Source of the DNA: Pseudanabaena sp. FACHB-1998
GTDB lineage: Bacteria > Cyanobacteriota > Cyanobacteriia > Pseudanabaenales > Pseudanabaenaceae
DNA: 64,000 bases
Assembly: GCF_014696355.1 (NCBI RefSeq)
Contig: NZ_JACJQA010000028.1
Location: 274,459 to 338,458 of the forward strand
Direction: 5' to 3'
Every line of letters begins with the position of its first letter. The stretch's first letter is position 1. The notes beneath the pieces are model-generated. The model had not been told where the DNA came from, did no database searches, and saw only the letters and a list, made by a program, of their open reading frames with translations. This document shows, piece after piece, positions 54,214-63,887 of the stretch. Made by a program: the position numbers and the translations under genes.

Positions 54214-54326
54214 TATAGCTGTTGCCATTCTTGTTAAGACACACACCCAGAAGCGAGTTGCGGCGCTTCGCGCCGCAACTCGCTTCTGGGGTTTGATTTG
54301 TGCTAATGCAAGTGACCACAGCTATA
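54214..54326 (+). mobile_element. MITE-like element, family A, copy 4
   Basis: 113 bp with TATAGCTGTTGCCATTCTTG at the left and AAGTGACCACAGCTATA at the right, and the complete internal hairpin around GCGAGTTGCGGCGC-TTC. It is the least damaged copy. Confidence 0.78.
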
Positions 54327-54357
54327 AAAGTAGCGGCTCAAAGCGCCGCAACTTTTA
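54326..54357. repeat. Short imperfect palindrome
   Basis: TAAAAGTAGCGGC pairs with GCCGCAACTTTTA; it abuts the family A element. Confidence 0.45.
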
Positions 54358-54507
54358 TCTGAGGTTTTGATTGCTGCGATTAACAATTTCCGAAAGTCAG
54401 TGATAGACTTTTGATATTAAACTTTTGACATAGATTTGAATCAATGCAAATCCTGTAGCATTTGCAGTCAAAAACTTTTAAACCCGCAAAATTTTTGCAT
54501 AAAAATC

Positions 54508-54906
54508 GTGATTACGCTTAATTTGCTGCATCCTGTCGAAGCTATTCCTATCCAAACATGGAAATTTGAATCGGAGCCTGTGATCAAGATCGGACGCTCT
54601 GGCGACAATGACGTGATTCTATATAGCTCTGTTGTTTCGCGATACCATGTCGAACTACATCGTCATTCTTTATATTGGGAAATTGTTAATATTGGGGCAA
54701 ATGGGACATATATCGAGGAACAGCAAATTGACAAAACACGAGTTCAGAGTGGCGTAACTATTCGCCTTGCTACCACTGGTCCCAAGTTGCAAATTTTGCT
54801 AGATGGCTCGGAATCGATGACACCTTCCCATAATGAAGTTGCCACCCAGCCTGCCACACCCCACAAGCCAACCGATGGTCGCCCCACTTTTATGGCTCGC
54901 AAGTAA
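54508..54906 (+). CDS. FHA-domain protein
   Basis: A 132-residue protein consisting of one forkhead-associated domain (PVIKIGRSGDNDVILYSSVVSRYHVELH, then NIGANGTYIEEQQI) and a short Pro/Thr tail. FHA domains bind phosphothreonine, so it should act downstream of Ser/Thr kinases. I placed the start at the GTG at 54508 (MITLNLLHPVEAIP), since this matches the usual N-terminus of cyanobacterial FHA proteins; a TTG at 54436 would add a Cys-rich stretch that looks like non-coding sequence. Confidence 0.82.
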   Translation: MITLNLLHPVEAIPIQTWKFESEPVIKIGRSGDNDVILYSSVVSRYHVELHRHSLYWEIVNIGANGTYIEEQQIDKTRVQSGVTIRLATTGPKLQILLDGSESMTPSHNEVATQPATPHKPTDGRPTFMARK

Positions 54907-54913
54907 ACACTCA

Positions 54914-54952
54914 AGAAGCTAATTTGCTCTCGACGAGGGCAAATTAGCTTCT
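54914..54952 (+). terminator. Terminator hairpin after the FHA gene
   Basis: AGAAGCTAATTTGC pairs with GCAAATTAGCTTCT around TCTCGACGAGG. Confidence 0.55.
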
Positions 54953-55039
54953 GGGAGGGTATCTAAATAGTTTTGAGAAAAGCTTAGTTTGTAAGTTTTT
55001 CTCAAAATTATTTGGTTTTAAAGTATCAACAATATCGTA

Positions 55040-55168
55040 ATATTATAGACTTGGCATAACTTGACACTTGCTGACAGCGTTGACAGAAGTTGTCACAAAT
55101 CCCAAAAATGTTTTTTGATTTCTAGATATATTCAATCTAGGCATACTTAATCTAGGCATATTTAAATA
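55040..55168 (+). promoter_or_regulatory. tig leader with clustered TGACA words
   Basis: TTGACACTTGC, TGACAGCG, TTGACAGAAG and the inverted TTGTCACA occur within 40 bases near 55059-55095. They may include a -35 element and an operator, but no known regulator site is recognised. Confidence 0.35.
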
Positions 55169-56578
55169 ATGAAGGTCACTCTAGAGAAGCTTCCCGCTAG
55201 TCAAATTGGTTTTGACATTCAAGTAGAAGGGACAAAGTCTCAAGCAATATACGATCGCATTGTCAAAGACTTGACACGGACGATGCAAGTCCCCGGTTTT
55301 CGTAAAGGCAAAGCCCCACAGCAGCTTGTACTCAGACAAGTTGGTAGTCAGCGACTCAAAGCAAATGTTCTTGAAGAGCTACTAGAAAAAACCTTAAACG
55401 AAGCCCTTAGTGAAAACAAAGAAGTTAAAGAAAAGGCTTTGGGCGGCTTTCAACTAATCACCGATATTGAAACCCTAGTCCAAACCTTCACCCCCGGACA
55501 GGAGCTATCCTTTAAGGCGGCGATCGATGTGGAGCCTGAAGTTAGCCTTGCCAAATATCAAGGCTTTACGGTTAAAGCTGAAGAAATTAAGCCTGATCTT
55601 ACAGAAGTCGATCGCACCCTGCGTGAATTTCAAGTCCGCAAGTCTACCTTAGTCCCCATTGAAGATCGTCCTGTTGAGGCAGATGATGTAGTCACCGTCG
55701 ATCTCAAAGTACTTGATCGCGCTACAGGCGAAGAACTCCCCGAAGCAGGCGAAGATGACTTTCAGTTAGATGTTGATGAAAAAGCTTTCATCCCTGAAGT
55801 TGTGCAAGCAATCATTGGCGCAGCGATCGACCAAGTTATTGAAGTCGAATCTGTTTTCCCTCAAGACTATTACCCCGAAGAATATGTCGGCAAGGAAATT
55901 AAATATGTAATTACGATCAAGTCGATCAAGGGTCGGGAACTACCACCCCTTGATGATGAGTTCGCCCAGTCGATTAGTGACAAAGAAACGATCGCTGAAT
56001 TGCGTGAACTCCTAGAAAAGCGCGTTACCGATGAAGCGGAGTCTAAGACTAAAGCTAATAAAGAGCGTGCTGTGCTTGAGGCGCTAACCGCCGAACTTGA
56101 GGTTGAATTGCCTGTAACTTTAATCCAGCAAGAACTAGATTTCCTTGTCAGACAGCAAGCTAGCTATCTGCAAGATCGCATCGATCCCGCGATGGCAAAG
56201 CAACTTTTCACTAAGGAATTAGTTGAAGAAATGCGTCGCCTTAATCAACCTGAAGCCGTTAATCGGATCAGACGCAAGGTCGCTCTCGATGAAATCGCCA
56301 AGCAAGAAAACCTTACCGTTGATGAAGCCGCATTAAACGAGAGAGTTGCGAATACTTTAGCTGAGCTCAAAGATCCTAATATTGATCCCGCCAGACTGAA
56401 GAGCTTAATTCGCGAAGAAATCTTGACCGAAACCTCGGTGGAGTGGCTCATCGAACATTCAGAGATTGAGCTAGTTGAGCAAGGCTCCCTCACGCCCCCT
56501 GCGGAAACTTTAGAGGCGATCGCCCCAGAAGACGACAGCGATGTAGTTACCGTCGATGCTACTTCTGAAGAAGCCTAA
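55169..56578 (+). CDS. tig: Trigger factor
   Basis: The ribosome-associated folding chaperone. The ribosome-binding loop GFRKGKAPQQLV is near residue 45, the FKBP-type peptidyl-prolyl isomerase domain spans about 165-250 (DDVVTVDLKVLDRATGEELPE, FPQDYYPEEYVGKEIKYVI), and the C-terminal chaperone arms follow (VTLIQQELDFLVRQQASYLQ). The tail EAIAPEDDSDVVTVDATSEEA is acidic, as in other cyanobacteria. It heads the tig-clpP-clpX cluster. Confidence 0.95.
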   Translation: MKVTLEKLPASQIGFDIQVEGTKSQAIYDRIVKDLTRTMQVPGFRKGKAPQQLVLRQVGSQRLKANVLEELLEKTLNEALSENKEVKEKALGGFQLITDIETLVQTFTPGQELSFKAAIDVEPEVSLAKYQGFTVKAEEIKPDLTEVDRTLREFQVRKSTLVPIEDRPVEADDVVTVDLKVLDRATGEELPEAGEDDFQLDVDEKAFIPEVVQAIIGAAIDQVIEVESVFPQDYYPEEYVGKEIKYVITIKSIKGRELPPLDDEFAQSISDKETIAELRELLEKRVTDEAESKTKANKERAVLEALTAELEVELPVTLIQQELDFLVRQQASYLQDRIDPAMAKQLFTKELVEEMRRLNQPEAVNRIRRKVALDEIAKQENLTVDEAALNERVANTLAELKDPNIDPARLKSLIREEILTETSVEWLIEHSEIELVEQGSLTPPAETLEAIAPEDDSDVVTVDATSEEA

Positions 56579-56591
56579 ATATACAAACTAA

Positions 56592-56632
56592 TACCCAATA
56601 AAGAAATGGCTACGCCATTTCTTTATTGGGTA
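56592..56632. terminator. Palindrome after tig, family B-like core
   Basis: TACCCAATAAAGAAATGGC-TAC and its complement. The centre GAAATGGCTACGCCATTTC is the same as in family B, but the outer arms differ. Confidence 0.65.
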
Positions 56633-56682
56633 AAACCACATTAAATAAGGGGGCTTAAAGCCCCCTTATTTAATGTGGTTTT
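56632..56682. terminator. Second palindrome between tig and clpP
   Basis: AAAACCACATTAAATAAGGG and its complement around GGC-TTAAA-GCC. Two consecutive hairpins suggest that tig and clpP-clpX are largely separate transcripts. Confidence 0.65.
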
Positions 56683-56809
56683 AATATGATTCTTTAAAAA
56701 TTCAGGTTGCGGAAATACCTAACTCACATACCACTACAATTTTTAAGGCATAATAGCTTTTGGATAGGTAGACAAATTCCAAGTTTCCTTGGGCTAGTGC
56801 ATCAAAATC

Positions 56810-57499
56810 ATGGTGAATTCAAAACGCATGTTCTCTTTATCTAGTCAATTAACATCAAATAATTTTGCGATCGCCTCGACCCAAAATCAGGTCGTACCAA
56901 TGGTAGTCGAACAATCAGGTAAAGGCGAGAGAGCATTTGACATTTTCTCGCGCTTACTGCGCGAACGGATTGTTTTCTTGGGTTCGCAAGTGGATGACAC
57001 CTCGGCAAACTTAATTATGTCGCAGCTTTTATTTTTAGAAGCTGAAGATCCTGAAAAAGATATTTATCTGTATATCAACTCCCCCGGTGGCTCCGTTTAC
57101 TCAGGCATGGCAATTCTCGACACGATGAACCATGTTCGTCCTGACGTTTGCACAATTTGTATGGGGTTAGCCGCGAGCATGGGCGCATTTCTCTTAGCAT
57201 CTGGTGCTAAAGGTAAACGGATGTCTTTGCCTAACGCCCGCATCATGATCCATCAACCGCTCGGTGGCGCTCAAGGACAAGCTGTTGATATCGAAATTCA
57301 AGCCAGAGAAATTTTGTATATTAAGCGATCGCTTAATGAAATGTTAGCGGCTAGCACAGGTAAACCCCTTGAGCAAATTGAGCAAGATACTGAGCGCGAT
57401 TTCTTCATGTCTCCCGCCGAAGCTCAACAATATGGTTTAATTGATCGCGTTTTAACTAATGCCAATAGCCCTCAATCATCTGTCCTATCCCTAGTCTAG
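56810..57499 (+). CDS. clpP: ATP-dependent Clp protease proteolytic subunit
   Basis: The 229-residue serine peptidase of ClpXP/ClpCP. Catalytic residues are Ser in GLAASMGAF, His in MIHQPLGG and Asp in the [11 protein letters not shown] region; the oxyanion strand [13 protein letters not shown] is intact. The N-terminus is about 30 residues longer than E. coli mature ClpP, consistent with a processed propeptide. It lies 17 bases ahead of clpX. Confidence 0.95.
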   Translation: MVNSKRMFSLSSQLTSNNFAIASTQNQVVPMVVEQSGKGERAFDIFSRLLRERIVFLGSQVDDTSANLIMSQLLFLEAEDPEKDIYLYINSPGGSVYSGMAILDTMNHVRPDVCTICMGLAASMGAFLLASGAKGKRMSLPNARIMIHQPLGGAQGQAVDIEIQAREILYIKRSLNEMLAASTGKPLEQIEQDTERDFFMSPAEAQQYGLIDRVLTNANSPQSSVLSLV

Positions 57500-57516
57500 C
57501 CACAGCGAGATAGCTT

Positions 57517-58854
57517 ATGCCCAGTAAATATGACTCTCATCTAAAATGTTCCTTCTGCGGGAAATCGCAGGAGCAGGTACGCAAGCTAATTGCTGGACCA
57601 GGGGTATACATTTGCGATGAGTGTGTGGATTTATGTAATGAAATCCTTGACGAAGAGTTGTTTAATAGCGCTCCCCCCCAAGCTACCCAGCGCAAAGACC
57701 CTGCCAATGAGAAGCGTAAAACCAAGACTGCGGCAAATCTCAACCTTAATCAAATACCCAAGCCCCGTGACATCAAGCGTTATCTTGATGAAAACGTAGT
57801 TGGACAAGACGAGGCAAAAAAAGTTTTGTCCGTGGCAGTTTATAACCATTACAAGCGCCTCAGTTTCGTTGATTCAACGAGTAAAGGTCAACTTGAAGAT
57901 GGCGTTGAACTGCAAAAATCGAACATTCTGCTGATTGGTCCGACGGGTTGCGGTAAGACCCTATTGGCACAAACTTTAGCGGAAATGCTAGATGTGCCAT
58001 TTGCGGTTGCTGATGCCACGACCCTCACCGAGGCGGGCTATGTGGGCGAAGATGTAGAGAATATTTTACTGCGGCTATTGCAAGTTGCTGATCTTGATGT
58101 CGAAGAGGCTCAGCGCGGCATTATTTATATTGATGAAATCGATAAAATTGCCCGTAAGAGCGAAAATACATCGATCACTCGTGATGTTTCAGGGGAAGGC
58201 GTACAGCAAGCTTTACTCAAAATGCTAGAGGGAACGATCGCCAACGTGCCGCCCCAAGGTGGACGTAAGCATCCTTACCAAGACTGCATCCAGATTGACA
58301 CCAAAAATATTTTGTTTATTTGCGGTGGTGCTTTTGGGGGCATGGAAAAGCTGATCGAGCAACGTATTGGTAAGAAATCAATGGGCTTTGTGCAGCAAGG
58401 TGAGTCAATTCCTCGCGAAAAGCGCACAGCCGAAATTCTTAAAAATCTTCAGCCCGATGATCTCGTAAAATTTGGCATGATTCCTGAGTTTATCGGTCGT
58501 GTGCCTGTTACCGCCGTACTTGATCCTCTGGACGAAAAGGCTCTAATGGCAATTTTGACCGAGCCTCGTAGTGCCTTGATCAAGCAATATCAAAAGCTCT
58601 TAAAGATGGATAATGTCCAACTTGAGTTTCAGATGGATGCAGTACAGGCGATCGCGAAGGAAGCCTACCGACGTAAGACAGGCGCAAGAGCTTTGCGCGG
58701 TATCGTCGAGCAGTTGATGCTAGATATGATGTATGAGTTACCTTCACGGAAGGATGTGACTCGTTGTTTAATCACTCGCGAAATGGTCGAAAAGCTATCG
58801 ACTGCCGAAATTTTGCAACATCCCGCATCAATGCCAAAACCTGAAACAGCCTAA
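57517..58854 (+). CDS. clpX: Clp protease ATP-binding subunit ClpX
   Basis: The 445-residue unfoldase that feeds substrates to ClpP. A zinc-binding domain ([27 protein letters not shown], four Cys) is followed by the AAA+ domain with Walker A GPTGCGKT, pore loop GYVGEDVE, Walker [12 protein letters not shown], sensor region [18 protein letters not shown] and the ClpP-binding IGF-type loop ([10 protein letters not shown]). All parts are complete. Confidence 0.96.
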   Translation: MPSKYDSHLKCSFCGKSQEQVRKLIAGPGVYICDECVDLCNEILDEELFNSAPPQATQRKDPANEKRKTKTAANLNLNQIPKPRDIKRYLDENVVGQDEAKKVLSVAVYNHYKRLSFVDSTSKGQLEDGVELQKSNILLIGPTGCGKTLLAQTLAEMLDVPFAVADATTLTEAGYVGEDVENILLRLLQVADLDVEEAQRGIIYIDEIDKIARKSENTSITRDVSGEGVQQALLKMLEGTIANVPPQGGRKHPYQDCIQIDTKNILFICGGAFGGMEKLIEQRIGKKSMGFVQQGESIPREKRTAEILKNLQPDDLVKFGMIPEFIGRVPVTAVLDPLDEKALMAILTEPRSALIKQYQKLLKMDNVQLEFQMDAVQAIAKEAYRRKTGARALRGIVEQLMLDMMYELPSRKDVTRCLITREMVEKLSTAEILQHPASMPKPETA

Positions 58855-58862
58855 AGAAATGA

Positions 58863-58888
58863 ATTACCCCGTCGCAAGCGGACGGGGT
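58863..58888 (+). terminator. Terminator hairpin after clpX
   Basis: TACCCCGTC-GCAAGCG-GACGGGGTA followed by TTCT. Confidence 0.65.
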
Positions 58889-58944
58889 ATTCTGTATAAA
58901 TCCCAGATTTTACACGCTTCACCTTCCACTCTCTATCTAATCCG

Positions 58945-61308
58945 CTACATCTTAATTCCCAGCAATTGCGCGATCATAGGTAAAATTGCATCGGCTCTTT
59001 CAAGATCGAGATTAGAGAAATTAGCAGTACTGTTTACCTCGATTTGATTTGATTGATTGCGTTTGACACGCTCTCCCATTTGGCGACGTTCGGGTGCAGG
59101 GAAAGTGGCAAAGGTACGCCGAAGTAAAGGCAAAACTAAATCAAAAGTATCCGTTGAAAGTTTTGTTACCCAGTTATCAAGCACTTGCCAGAGGCAATCG
59201 TCGTGGAGTAATACTAAACCACTACCTTTAAGTAAACCTTCCACCCATGCGGCGGCTTGGCTCGGTTCATTGGCGAGAGATAGAAATAAGCCCATGCGCG
59301 TTTCCACATCATCAGCCGCAAATATACCAGCATCAAGGAGCAAGCGACAACAGCAACCTCCCAACAGTCCATGCAGTCCTGACTGATCAGCAAGTTGAGA
59401 GAGAACACCGTGCCATGCTGCGGCATATTCAGAATTCTGTAAGAGCAGGATCGCCCGATTAACGGCAATCGCTAATTCATACATCGCCGCCGCCGCTTCA
59501 TCGTTGAGGGAAGCACAAGCAACGGGCAACCCCACACAAATACGGGTAATTAAGCCATCCATCAGTTGGGAAACAATATTAGTATCGATCTGGCGGACGT
59601 TGCCATAGCGCAAAAGGTTAGCGAGGGGGGGGACGGCTTGCATCAGGTGAGAGATATCCGAAGCGATCGCTGCTTCTGCTTGGAGGCGCACCATCAAGTA
59701 ACTAGCTGCCTCTCCAAGATTAGCAAGTAGAACTTTATCCACTAGTTTCGTGAGCGTGGGTAAATCCTTCGATGCATTGGCTTTATCACGGGTGAACGCT
59801 GTCGCCGCTTCGATAATCGTTTGTCCCCATACACCCGCCTCGATTAATCTGACCGCAAATTCTGGTTCCCATTGTAATTGCCAAGGTTCTTTAAAGGTTC
59901 CTTTGCTATTGCTGTACTGAGTTTTTCCCCAAGGGATATCGAGCAAGGCTAAGCGATAGAGTAAATGCGATCGCTCTAAGTCATTAGCATTACGCAAATC
60001 TAACTCTAGGGCTTTGATCTCTGGCTTGAGACGGAGCCGCTTTTGCTGACGGATTAAGTCCTGTTGCAACGGAACCATTGGCGTATCGTCAGGGACTCTC
60101 CCCATGCGATCGCCGACAATCAATTCCTGATGAATGAACTGCATCGGTAAGGGATCGCCAAAACACAATACCGATTGAATGGCTTCGGTGAGTTCGGGTA
60201 ATCCCGCTAAGGGGCGATCGCGCATTGCCGATAATGCTTCCGCAAGGCGCACTGCTTCGATCACACTTGCGGAAGAAGCATCAATATCTTTGGTGCGTAA
60301 GAGTCTGGCGACGCGGGTAATCCAACGAATTGCGACTTGACTCGAACTATGCTGGAAGTTATGCCAGAGATGGTCATACCATCCTGGGGAAACTACGCCT
60401 GCTCCATATCCACTGGCGATCGCTAATCTTCCGTAAGTCCAAGGAATCCAAGTTGCTTCTACTTTGACTTTGGGTAAGCCTTTAAGAAGATTGGCATCGT
60501 TTTTGGTAGAAGGTAAATTTACGAGGGCAGGAGCGTGCCAAGCTCCACAGACGACCGCAATACGTTCTTTGCCTTCGGATAGAGCGGTGCGAATAGTTTG
60601 CCGCATATACGCTTCACGCAATTCTTCGATTAGGCGATCGCCCATACTTTCTGCAAAATCTTCGGCAGCATCTAATTCTTCTCTTAGAGCCGTCATCGCT
60701 TCTAAAATCGCCGCAAACAGTTCATGACTATCGCGCCGATGTTCCACCATATATTCCCACCAGCGCTCACCATCACTAAAGCCAGCCACTTCTGCCAGCC
60801 AACCGAGGGGATCTTTGCGATAGAGTCTTAAATCAGATTCAGGATTTAGTTCGAGAGGTGTTTCAGAATTTAGCTGGATATCTTCTTGAGAACTTCTTTC
60901 TGGCTCTGTTTCAATGGACTCAGGCTTAACTTTAGGTTCTTCTTGTTCTTCTTTTTTAAAAGCTAAACGATGAGCTTGGGGCAGATCCATAAACTTGATC
61001 GGAATATCACGCTCTAAGCCATAGCGAATCGCTTGCCATTCGGGAGAGAAGATCGCAAAGGGATAATAGACCGAATTTTCGGGTGATCGCTCTTCATAGA
61101 TGAGGATAGCAACAGGTGGGTGCATCGCCTCACTCATCACAAAAGGTAACAGAGCCTGAGCATCGGGCGGCGCTTCAATCAGAATGGCATCAGGTTGCAG
61201 TTGATCGAGGGCTTGGCATAAACTCCGCGCCGAACCCGAACCATGATGGCGAATGCCGAAAATATGGACTTTCTCTCTATAATTGGAGGTTTGGCGATCG
61301 CTGTTCAA
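58945..61308 (-). CDS. DUF5682 family protein
   Basis: The 787-residue soluble protein begins VHIFGIRHHGSGSARSLCQAL, IEAPPDAQALLPFV and VAILIYEERSPENSVYYPFA, the recognisable DUF5682 start. This part may be related to the TraB/GumN-like fold. A later VVCGAWHAPALVNLP recalls the second conserved block. The remaining two thirds are helical. DUF5682 genes usually travel with a MoxR AAA ATPase, a VWA protein and a SWIM zinc-finger protein. Here only the MoxR gene, two bases upstream, is present. A highly acidic linker lies at about residues 120-155. The function of the set is unknown. Confidence 0.82.
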   Translation of the reverse strand: MNSDRQTSNYREKVHIFGIRHHGSGSARSLCQALDQLQPDAILIEAPPDAQALLPFVMSEAMHPPVAILIYEERSPENSVYYPFAIFSPEWQAIRYGLERDIPIKFMDLPQAHRLAFKKEEQEEPKVKPESIETEPERSSQEDIQLNSETPLELNPESDLRLYRKDPLGWLAEVAGFSDGERWWEYMVEHRRDSHELFAAILEAMTALREELDAAEDFAESMGDRLIEELREAYMRQTIRTALSEGKERIAVVCGAWHAPALVNLPSTKNDANLLKGLPKVKVEATWIPWTYGRLAIASGYGAGVVSPGWYDHLWHNFQHSSSQVAIRWITRVARLLRTKDIDASSASVIEAVRLAEALSAMRDRPLAGLPELTEAIQSVLCFGDPLPMQFIHQELIVGDRMGRVPDDTPMVPLQQDLIRQQKRLRLKPEIKALELDLRNANDLERSHLLYRLALLDIPWGKTQYSNSKGTFKEPWQLQWEPEFAVRLIEAGVWGQTIIEAATAFTRDKANASKDLPTLTKLVDKVLLANLGEAASYLMVRLQAEAAIASDISHLMQAVPPLANLLRYGNVRQIDTNIVSQLMDGLITRICVGLPVACASLNDEAAAAMYELAIAVNRAILLLQNSEYAAAWHGVLSQLADQSGLHGLLGGCCCRLLLDAGIFAADDVETRMGLFLSLANEPSQAAAWVEGLLKGSGLVLLHDDCLWQVLDNWVTKLSTDTFDLVLPLLRRTFATFPAPERRQMGERVKRNQSNQIEVNSTANFSNLDLERADAILPMIAQLLGIKM

Positions 61309-61310
61309 GT

Positions 61311-62465
61311 TTAATCAGCCTCCCGACAAGCACGATATAAATCCTTCCAGTTGTCCCGTTCCTTAACTACTGTTTCTAAATATTCTTTCCAAACAAGCTG
61401 ATCCTGTACGGGATCTTTGATCACTGCACCAATCAGGCTAGAAGCCACATCCCCAGCCCGTAAATAACCATCTCCAAAGTGAGCCGCCAGAGCTAAACCG
61501 CCATTCACAACCGAAATCGCTTCGGCGGTGCTGAGGGTACTGCTGGGGGATTTGAGCTTAGTTTTGCCATCACTGGTCACGCCATTTCGCAGTTCACGGA
61601 AGATGGTAACAATGCGGCGCACTTCTTCGAGGGCGGGAGGTTCGGCGGGTAATTCGAGGGCGCGACCGAGACTTTCCACACGACGTTGGACAATATCCAC
61701 TTCTTCATCGGCGCTATCGGGTACTGGTAGAATCACGGTATTAAAGCGCCGCTTTAACGCACTAGATAGCTCATTCACGCCGCGATCGCGATTATTTGCT
61801 GTGGCAATTACATTAAATCCCCTTGTGGACTGTACTTCCGAATTAAGTTCAGGAATCGGTAAAGTCTTCTCTGAGAGAATCGTAATCAAAGTGTCCTGTA
61901 CATCAGAAGGAATGCGGGTTAATTCTTCGACTCGCGCAATTTTGCCATCCGCCATCGCTCGCATCATCGGACTCGCCACTAGCGCCGCCATTGAGGGACC
62001 ATCGGCTAATAGACGGGCATAGTTCCAACCATAGCGGATTGCTTCTTCGCTAGTTCCTGCTGTGCCTTGAATCAGCAATGTGGAATCACCAGAAATAGCG
62101 GCGGCTAAATGTTCTGACACCCAAGATTTAGCGGTTCCTGGAACTCCAAATAGTAGCAGGGCGCGATCGGTGGTGAGAGTGGCGATCGCAATTTCAATAA
62201 TACGTTTGTTGCCAATATATTTCGGAGAAACCTCAAAGCCGTTATCTAGCTTGCCACCGAGCAGATAGGTAGACACAGCCCAAGGCGATAACTTCCAATT
62301 GGGAGGACGTTGTTTCGTATCAATCTTGGCTAGTTCTGCTAATTCTTCCGCAAATTGATTTTCGGCATGTTCGCGCAATAGGTTTGATACTGAGGTAGTT
62401 ACTGTGGTATTGTCTACTTTTGCCTTGGCGGTTTTAGAAGTCTTGGCTGGTTTTTCCGTACTCAT
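61311..62465 (-). CDS. MoxR-family AAA+ ATPase
   Basis: The 384-residue ATPase has Walker A LLFGVPGTAKSW, followed by the Walker B region ARVEELTRIPSDVQDTL, where the Asp-Glu box is replaced by VEELTR, and sensor 1 FNVIATANNRDRGVNELSSALKRRF. A Lys/Thr-rich N-terminal segment of about 30 residues precedes the fold. MoxR proteins act as chaperones that insert metals or remodel complexes together with VWA partners. The stop is two bases before the DUF5682 start, so the two genes form one unit. No VWA protein follows. Confidence 0.85.
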   Translation of the reverse strand: MSTEKPAKTSKTAKAKVDNTTVTTSVSNLLREHAENQFAEELAELAKIDTKQRPPNWKLSPWAVSTYLLGGKLDNGFEVSPKYIGNKRIIEIAIATLTTDRALLLFGVPGTAKSWVSEHLAAAISGDSTLLIQGTAGTSEEAIRYGWNYARLLADGPSMAALVASPMMRAMADGKIARVEELTRIPSDVQDTLITILSEKTLPIPELNSEVQSTRGFNVIATANNRDRGVNELSSALKRRFNTVILPVPDSADEEVDIVQRRVESLGRALELPAEPPALEEVRRIVTIFRELRNGVTSDGKTKLKSPSSTLSTAEAISVVNGGLALAAHFGDGYLRAGDVASSLIGAVIKDPVQDQLVWKEYLETVVKERDNWKDLYRACREAD

Positions 62466-62605
62466 AGAAATATACGATCAAGGGAATTAAGTTCCCTTTA
62501 GTCTTTTGATCCGACTCATTTTAACAAAATGTTTGGAATGATGAGCAATGCTTCTAGTTCTTTACAGAATTTCATACAAGAACTTTGTGGATGCTCTTTA
62601 CTTAG
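62466..62605. other. Intergenic remnant region upstream of the MoxR gene
   Basis: No gene is seen. The palindrome AAGGGAATTAAGTTCCCTT lies at 62478-62498. Confidence 0.4.
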
Positions 62606-62800
62606 TTAAGTTTTAGTGACATAGGCTAGGACTGCAAAAATATCATCTCGTTCTAGATCGTCATAGTCTTCTAGTATTTCTTCGGTGGTCATGCCTGAAC
62701 TGAGGAGTTCTAAGATCATCTCAACGGGATAGCGCAAACCTCTGATGCAGGGTTTGCCATGACAGATATTCTAGTCTATGGTGATGCGTTGTAATAGCAT
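62606..62800 (-). pseudogene. DUF433 antitoxin-like gene with in-frame TAG
   Basis: Reading from the ATG at 62800 gives MLLQRITID, then TAG at 62773-62771, then NICHGKPCIRGLRYPVEMIL and ELLSSGMTTEEILEDYDD, ending in YVTKT. Intact DUF433 proteins read RITxDPxICHGKPCIRG at this spot, so the stop replaces the Pro codon. The rest of the frame is undamaged, which suggests a recent nonsense change. A PIN-like toxin gene, often paired with DUF433, is not present beside it. Confidence 0.8.
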
Positions 62801-62849
62801 ATTTAGATATTCCTTGTTGAATGGGGCGAGACGATTTTACTCTGGATTA

Positions 62850-62975
62850 AATAGAAAGAGATTTTTCAAATTCTTGTTTTTTGGTAGAGATTAGAGAACG
62901 TAAGCGATCGCCTTCTTCCTGCTGTTTCCTCTCCTCAAGTTTTAAGCGATTTTCATGTTTAGAAACATTCTAAAC
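62850..62975 (-). pseudogene. Short coding remnant, charged coiled-coil tail
   Basis: The minus strand reads NVSKHENRLKLEERKQQEEG then DRLRSLISTKKQEFEKSLSI and a stop, with a HIP1 site in frame. It looks like the C-terminal tail of a lost gene; the family cannot be named. Confidence 0.35.
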
Positions 62976-62979
62976 TACC

Positions 62980-63490
62980 CTAATCTTCATCAACAATCTT
63001 TGGTTTACTATTTTTGGATTTCTGTGAATTTATCAAAGCGTCTTGTATTGCCTTCAATTCTTTATCAGTAAGTTTCCATAATTTAGAAGCACATCTATCT
63101 AGATCTGCTTCTAAATTCAATACTTGTTCGATATTCCTATTACTAGTTTGTTCATGACATTGCTCAGATATTTCAGCAATTTGTAGATGCAGTGGATTGC
63201 TTTCACTAAATTTAGGAACTTTAATATATTCAAGGATGTGAGTAGAAATTTGCGTACTGACAATATATGTACTAGCGACAAATCTAGCAGGACTAGAGTT
63301 TAAACATCCACAAACATAATGAGCTTCCACCGAATCTTCAAAGGGAATAATCACAAGTTTATGATCTGGGATCACAATTGTATTAGTCAACAATTCATGT
63401 TTAAACGCACCTTGCACAGCACAACACAATTCTGTAGCGATCGATTTCCAGACAACCTTGTAAGGTTTGACTAAAAATTCACCTGTTTCA
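62980..63490 (-). pseudogene. C-terminal fragment of an Eco57I-type DNA methyltransferase
   Basis: About 170 residues remain: YKVVWKSIATELCCAVQGAF, VIPDHKLVIIPFEDSVEAHY, LNSSPARFVASTYI and ILEYIKVPKFSESNPLHLQI. These are the C-terminal target-recognition words of Eco57I/type IIG-like N6-adenine methyltransferases (VVW...VIPD...F.P......AHYLCAVLNSSP). The catalytic half with NPPY is missing. The frame runs on into the transposase remnant to 63588, so an ATG there is spurious. Confidence 0.75.
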
Positions 63491-63505
63491 AATAAAGAAC
63501 TGATG

Positions 63506-63887
63506 TTACGTGGAAGGAATAGCCAGTTTTTGGAGTTGAGAGAAACTAGCCCTAATAGCATTGAAGTAGAGTTTAGACTTGAGAGCAAAGTGATTGAGTT
63601 TAGTTTTGATCCGAAGGCGCTCTAGCTTAACAAAAGCAAAAAAGCAAGCAAAGATATGATTTTTCTGAGTATGAGCAATGCCCGTGGGCGACTTAGCAAG
63701 AGCCAGATTAGATTTTAAAGACTTGTGAAATTCTTCAACTTTCCATCGTTTTTGATAGATTGTGTTGATGTCAGTTGCGGTTAGGTCGAGATTACTGCAA
63801 GCTAAATACAAAATCCCTGTAGATTGATTTTTGTTTTTAAAAACTTGCTTGGTGATTAAGACAGGAAAATCAAGTCCCTTCAAAAAC
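63506..63887 (-). pseudogene. C-terminal remnant of an IS4/IS701-like DDE transposase
   Basis: The minus strand reads FLKGLDFPVLITKQVF, TGILYLACSNLDL, YQKRWKVEEFHKSLKSNLAL (the catalytic Glu-bearing YxxRWxxEExxKxLK signature) and IFACFFAFVKLERLRIKTKL, ending at 63506. The N-terminal half is cut off at about 63888, exactly where the IS256-type end begins. So this element was interrupted by a later insertion. Confidence 0.78.

Noticed and set aside
63491..63588. Start of the methyltransferase fragment at an ATG at 63588
   Set aside because: This stretch is out-of-frame transposase sequence; it only happens to stay open.
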